Source of the DNA: Niastella soli
GTDB lineage: Bacteria; Bacteroidota; Bacteroidia; Chitinophagales; Chitinophagaceae
Reading direction: 5' to 3'
Assembly (NCBI RefSeq): GCF_017742245.1
Contig: NZ_JAGHKO010000005.1
Coordinates: forward strand, 1 to 64,000
Length of the DNA stretch: 64,000 bases
The position numbers and the translations under genes were made by a program. The notes beneath the pieces were generated by a model. It did not search any database. It worked only from the letters and a program-made list of their open reading frames with translations, and was not told where the DNA came from. Shown piece by piece: positions 62,151 through 64,000 of the stretch (position 1 is the first letter of the stretch; each line of letters begins with the position of its first letter).

Positions 62151-62215
62151 CTATTTAGTTATTGGGTTCTTAGGTTTTTGGCTTAAGAACTCAATAATTA
62201 ACAAACCTGCACTAC
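62151..62215. repeat. Short TTAGTTATTGGGTTCTTAGG inverted repeat
   Basis: TTAGTTATTGGGTTCTTAGG is followed by TTAAGAACTCAATAATTAAC, its approximate mirror, between aguB and aguA. It may weaken read-through between the two genes. Confidence 0.65.
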
Positions 62216-62251
62216 CAACACCACGACTAAAGCAATTAAGTACAAAGGCTA

Positions 62252-63292
62252 ATGAAAACTCCTAAAGAACTCGGTTATTATTTCCCTGCTGAATTTGCAC
62301 CACATACAGCTACCTGGCTGAGCTGGCCGCATAAGGAAGCGTCATGGCCCGGAAAAATTGATGCTATCTATCCTTTCTACTGTGAGTTTATAAAAGAAGT
62401 GGCGAAAGGAGAGGAGGTATGTATTAATGTAGTGGATGACGGTATGAAAGCCTTTGCCATCAAATGCCTTACCGCTGCAGGCGCCGATCTGGGTAAGATC
62501 AAATTCTTTATTCATCCTACAAACGATGCCTGGTGCCGCGATCATGGACCGGCGTTTTTGATAAACCCTAATGCGGAGATCAAAAAAGTGGTCGTTGACT
62601 GGGGCTATAATGCCTGGGGTAATAAATATCCACCCTACGATCTGGATGATGTAATCCCTACTTTAATAGGTAAGCACTATAATATTCCCGTCTACAATCC
62701 TGGTATTGTAATGGAGGGCGGTTCGGTAGAATTTAATGGACAGGGCACTTTGTTAACGTCAACCGCCTGTTTGTTGAATCCTAACCGCAACCCGCATTTG
62801 AATCAGCAGCAGATAGAAGAATACCTGTATAACTATTATGGGGTTGAGCAGGTGTTATGGGTTGATGAAGGCATTGTAGGGGATGATACCGACGGCCACA
62901 TTGATGATACGGTGCGTTTTGTAAATGCCAATACTGTATTAACGGTGGTGGAGGAAAACAAACAGGATGAGAATTACGAATTGCTGCAGCACAACCTGCG
63001 TCAGTTAAAACAAATGCGGTTGTTAAATGGACAGCAACTGAATGTGGTTGAACTGCCCATGCCTGATGCAATCGTGTATGAAGACCAGCGTTTGCCGGCT
63101 TCTTACGCCAATTTTTATATTGCCAATTCGGCGGTGATTGTACCTACTTACCGCTGCGCCAATGATGATAAAGCGTTACAGATCATTCAACAGAATTTCC
63201 CCGATCGCAAAGTGATCGGTATCGATTCAACCGATATTATCTGGGGATTGGGAAGTTTCCACTGTTTAAGTCAGCAGGAGCCAGCCGTTTAA
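62252..63292 (+). CDS. aguA: Agmatine deiminase
   Basis: This 346-aa guanidino-modifying enzyme converts agmatine to N-carbamoylputrescine plus ammonia. Family signatures are clear: FAPHTATWLSWPHKEASWPG, DAWCRDHGPAFL, VVDWGYNAWGNKYPPYDLDD, VMEGGSVEFNGQGTLLTS, DDTDGHIDDTVRFV and the end GLGSFHCLSQQEP with the catalytic Cys338. No arginine decarboxylase is nearby to make agmatine. It follows aguB and ends in a strong terminator. Confidence 0.95.
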   Translation: MKTPKELGYYFPAEFAPHTATWLSWPHKEASWPGKIDAIYPFYCEFIKEVAKGEEVCINVVDDGMKAFAIKCLTAAGADLGKIKFFIHPTNDAWCRDHGPAFLINPNAEIKKVVVDWGYNAWGNKYPPYDLDDVIPTLIGKHYNIPVYNPGIVMEGGSVEFNGQGTLLTSTACLLNPNRNPHLNQQQIEEYLYNYYGVEQVLWVDEGIVGDDTDGHIDDTVRFVNANTVLTVVEENKQDENYELLQHNLRQLKQMRLLNGQQLNVVELPMPDAIVYEDQRLPASYANFYIANSAVIVPTYRCANDDKALQIIQQNFPDRKVIGIDSTDIIWGLGSFHCLSQQEPAV

Positions 63293-63316
63293 TTATACTG
63301 TCGATAAAAGTATTTT

Positions 63317-63352
63317 CCCCTGAGAACAAATGTTTCTCAGGGGATTTTTTTT
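63317..63352 (+). terminator. Intrinsic terminator of aguA
   Basis: CCCCTGAGAA and TTCTCAGGGG form a perfect 10-bp stem with a 7-base loop, then A and eight T residues. It begins 24 bases after the stop. Confidence 0.92.
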
Positions 63353-63647
63353 ATGTGGAATATAATCTGTCCTTCTCTATTGATGTGTAAATGTCTGATG
63401 CATCATCCTGTTCATCACTTTTGATGTAGTTGTTTCGTTTGTGTGTCTCAGTTTTAACCGTACGCGGTACACGCCTGTACTTTGATATGTGCAAATGTTT
63501 CAAGAACTTAACTGTGATCGATAACTGCAATGATCACGTCCGTTAGCTTTATAATTATATTCAGATGATTTACTTTTACAATTATTAATGTGCTACCTGA
63601 AGTATGATGTATGTATGATAAATATGAAGTAACTGCAGAGCTTACCT
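63353..63647. other. Gap before the small paralogous genes
   Basis: About 295 bases with no open frame of interest and no exact promoter box; a TACTTTGATATG word near 63478 is only loosely similar. The word families of other gaps are missing here, except GAAGTATGATGTATG near 63600. Confidence 0.4.
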
Positions 63648-63806
63648 ATGAGTACAAAAAAAGTAAAGTCAGATCACCCAAAAATCAAAATTGACAATTC
63701 TCTTGAACAATATAAAGGGAAAGTGGTCTTTAAGGAAAAATTTGATCTGGCTAATAAGATGCTTAAAATTACTGGCTTGCCTAAGTCTTTAAAGAAGCAC
63801 CCTTAA
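63648..63806 (+). CDS. Small basic protein, 52 aa, tandem paralogue 1
   Basis: This short gene encodes MSTKKVKSDHPKIKIDNSLE followed by QYKGKVVFKEKFDLANKML and a basic tail (KITGLPKSLKKHP). It has no signal peptide or membrane helix. I know no family for it. Its reality rests on the next gene, which encodes the same core: YKGKVxFKEKxDLANKMLKI and G-x-P, with many synonymous and some conservative changes. The differences between the copies sit mainly at third positions, as expected for selection on the protein. The function is unknown. Confidence 0.7.
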   Translation: MSTKKVKSDHPKIKIDNSLEQYKGKVVFKEKFDLANKMLKITGLPKSLKKHP

Positions 63807-63857
63807 TCTCATTCAAAAATTGGAGCTTACCCTTTTGGTCAACCTGAAATTTGTATA

Positions 63858-64000
63858 ATGAAAAACAAAGGTTTAAAAAAGACGAAATTTCCAGGTGTCT
63901 ATCTGGATAAATCCCTTGATGAAAAATACAAAGGGAAAGTAATCTTTAAAGAAAAGCTGGATCTGGCTAATAAAATGCTTAAAATTCATGGCGTGCCGGA
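63858..64000 (+). CDS. Small basic protein, tandem paralogue 2 (cut by window end)
   Basis: The first 47 codons are visible: MKNKGLKKTKFPGVYLDKSL, then DEKYKGKVIFKEKLDLANKM and LKIHGVP. It aligns with the preceding 52-residue protein from LDKSL onwards, with one extra residue before YKGKV. It starts 51 bases after the stop of the first copy, so the two are probably co-transcribed. The 3' end lies beyond the window, so its length and possible further copies cannot be judged. Confidence 0.65.
   Translation, partial: MKNKGLKKTKFPGVYLDKSLDEKYKGKVIFKEKLDLANKMLKIHGVP

Overview
The window looks like chromosome of a Bacteroidota bacterium, most likely a chitinophagal soil or plant-associated type (Chitinophaga/Niastella-like; the genus is inference). 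The evidence is two SusC/SusD pairs, an ECF sigma/FecR pair with an STN-bearing SusC, an HU-CCDC81 protein, a bacillithiol deacetylase, a lack of Shine-Dalgarno-like leaders, and several promoters of the Bacteroidota form TTTG-N18/19-TAnnTTTG.

Layout. 0.5-6.4 kb: a hypothetical gene, a 43-residue lipoprotein with its own terminator, the Mpl murein-recycling ligase, an epsilon-type exonuclease, a polyprenol-phosphate glycosyltransferase, an EamA permease and a small lipoprotein. 6.6-16.8 kb: a large S9 peptidase, a 2-oxoacid dehydrogenase E2, CinA, a PBP4-type DD-carboxypeptidase, an acyl-CoA thioesterase and a DoxX protein. 16.9-23.5 kb: a 1008-residue TPR protein, an outer-membrane beta-barrel, a membrane-anchored HU-CCDC81 protein and a methyltransferase. 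23.8-25.1 kb: a glutaminyl cyclotransferase and a frameshifted small membrane protein.

25.3-35.9 kb is a polysaccharide utilization locus (PUL 1): ECF sigma, FecR anti-sigma, SusC with STN domain, SusD, GH88 unsaturated glucuronyl hydrolase and a GH2 enzyme with the beta-glucuronidase NxK motif. It probably handles a glucuronate-containing glycan and is controlled by trans-envelope signalling. 36.5-50.0 kb is a second PUL (PUL 2) under different control: a Nudix-like regulator with a degenerate catalytic box and an AraC regulator, divergent from SusC, SusD, a TIG-domain surface glycan-binding protein, GH26 mannanase, SSS symporter, GH130 mannosylglucose phosphorylase and cellobiose 2-epimerase. 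Together these give a complete beta-mannan route: cut to mannobiose, import, epimerize to mannosyl-glucose, phosphorolyse to mannose-1-phosphate plus glucose.

50.2-63.3 kb is mostly housekeeping: HAD phosphatase/mutase, orphan PAS histidine kinase, MFS carrier, four-helix-bundle protein, FAD oxidoreductase, DUF4197 lipoprotein, dihydrolipoyl dehydrogenase, class C beta-lactamase-like hydrolase, BshB1, and the agmatine-to-putrescine pair AguB/AguA. The window ends in two tandem, clearly paralogous small genes of unknown function.

A striking feature is that most intergenic gaps, and some gene 3' ends, are filled with families of short variant words (GGAAGTA, GGCAATC, AATAACCCA, TGCCGTY, GTTAAC/GTTGAC, GCTTTAGCGTAGGCG). 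They are often arranged as long inverted repeats. No phage, IS element, CRISPR array or rRNA was seen.
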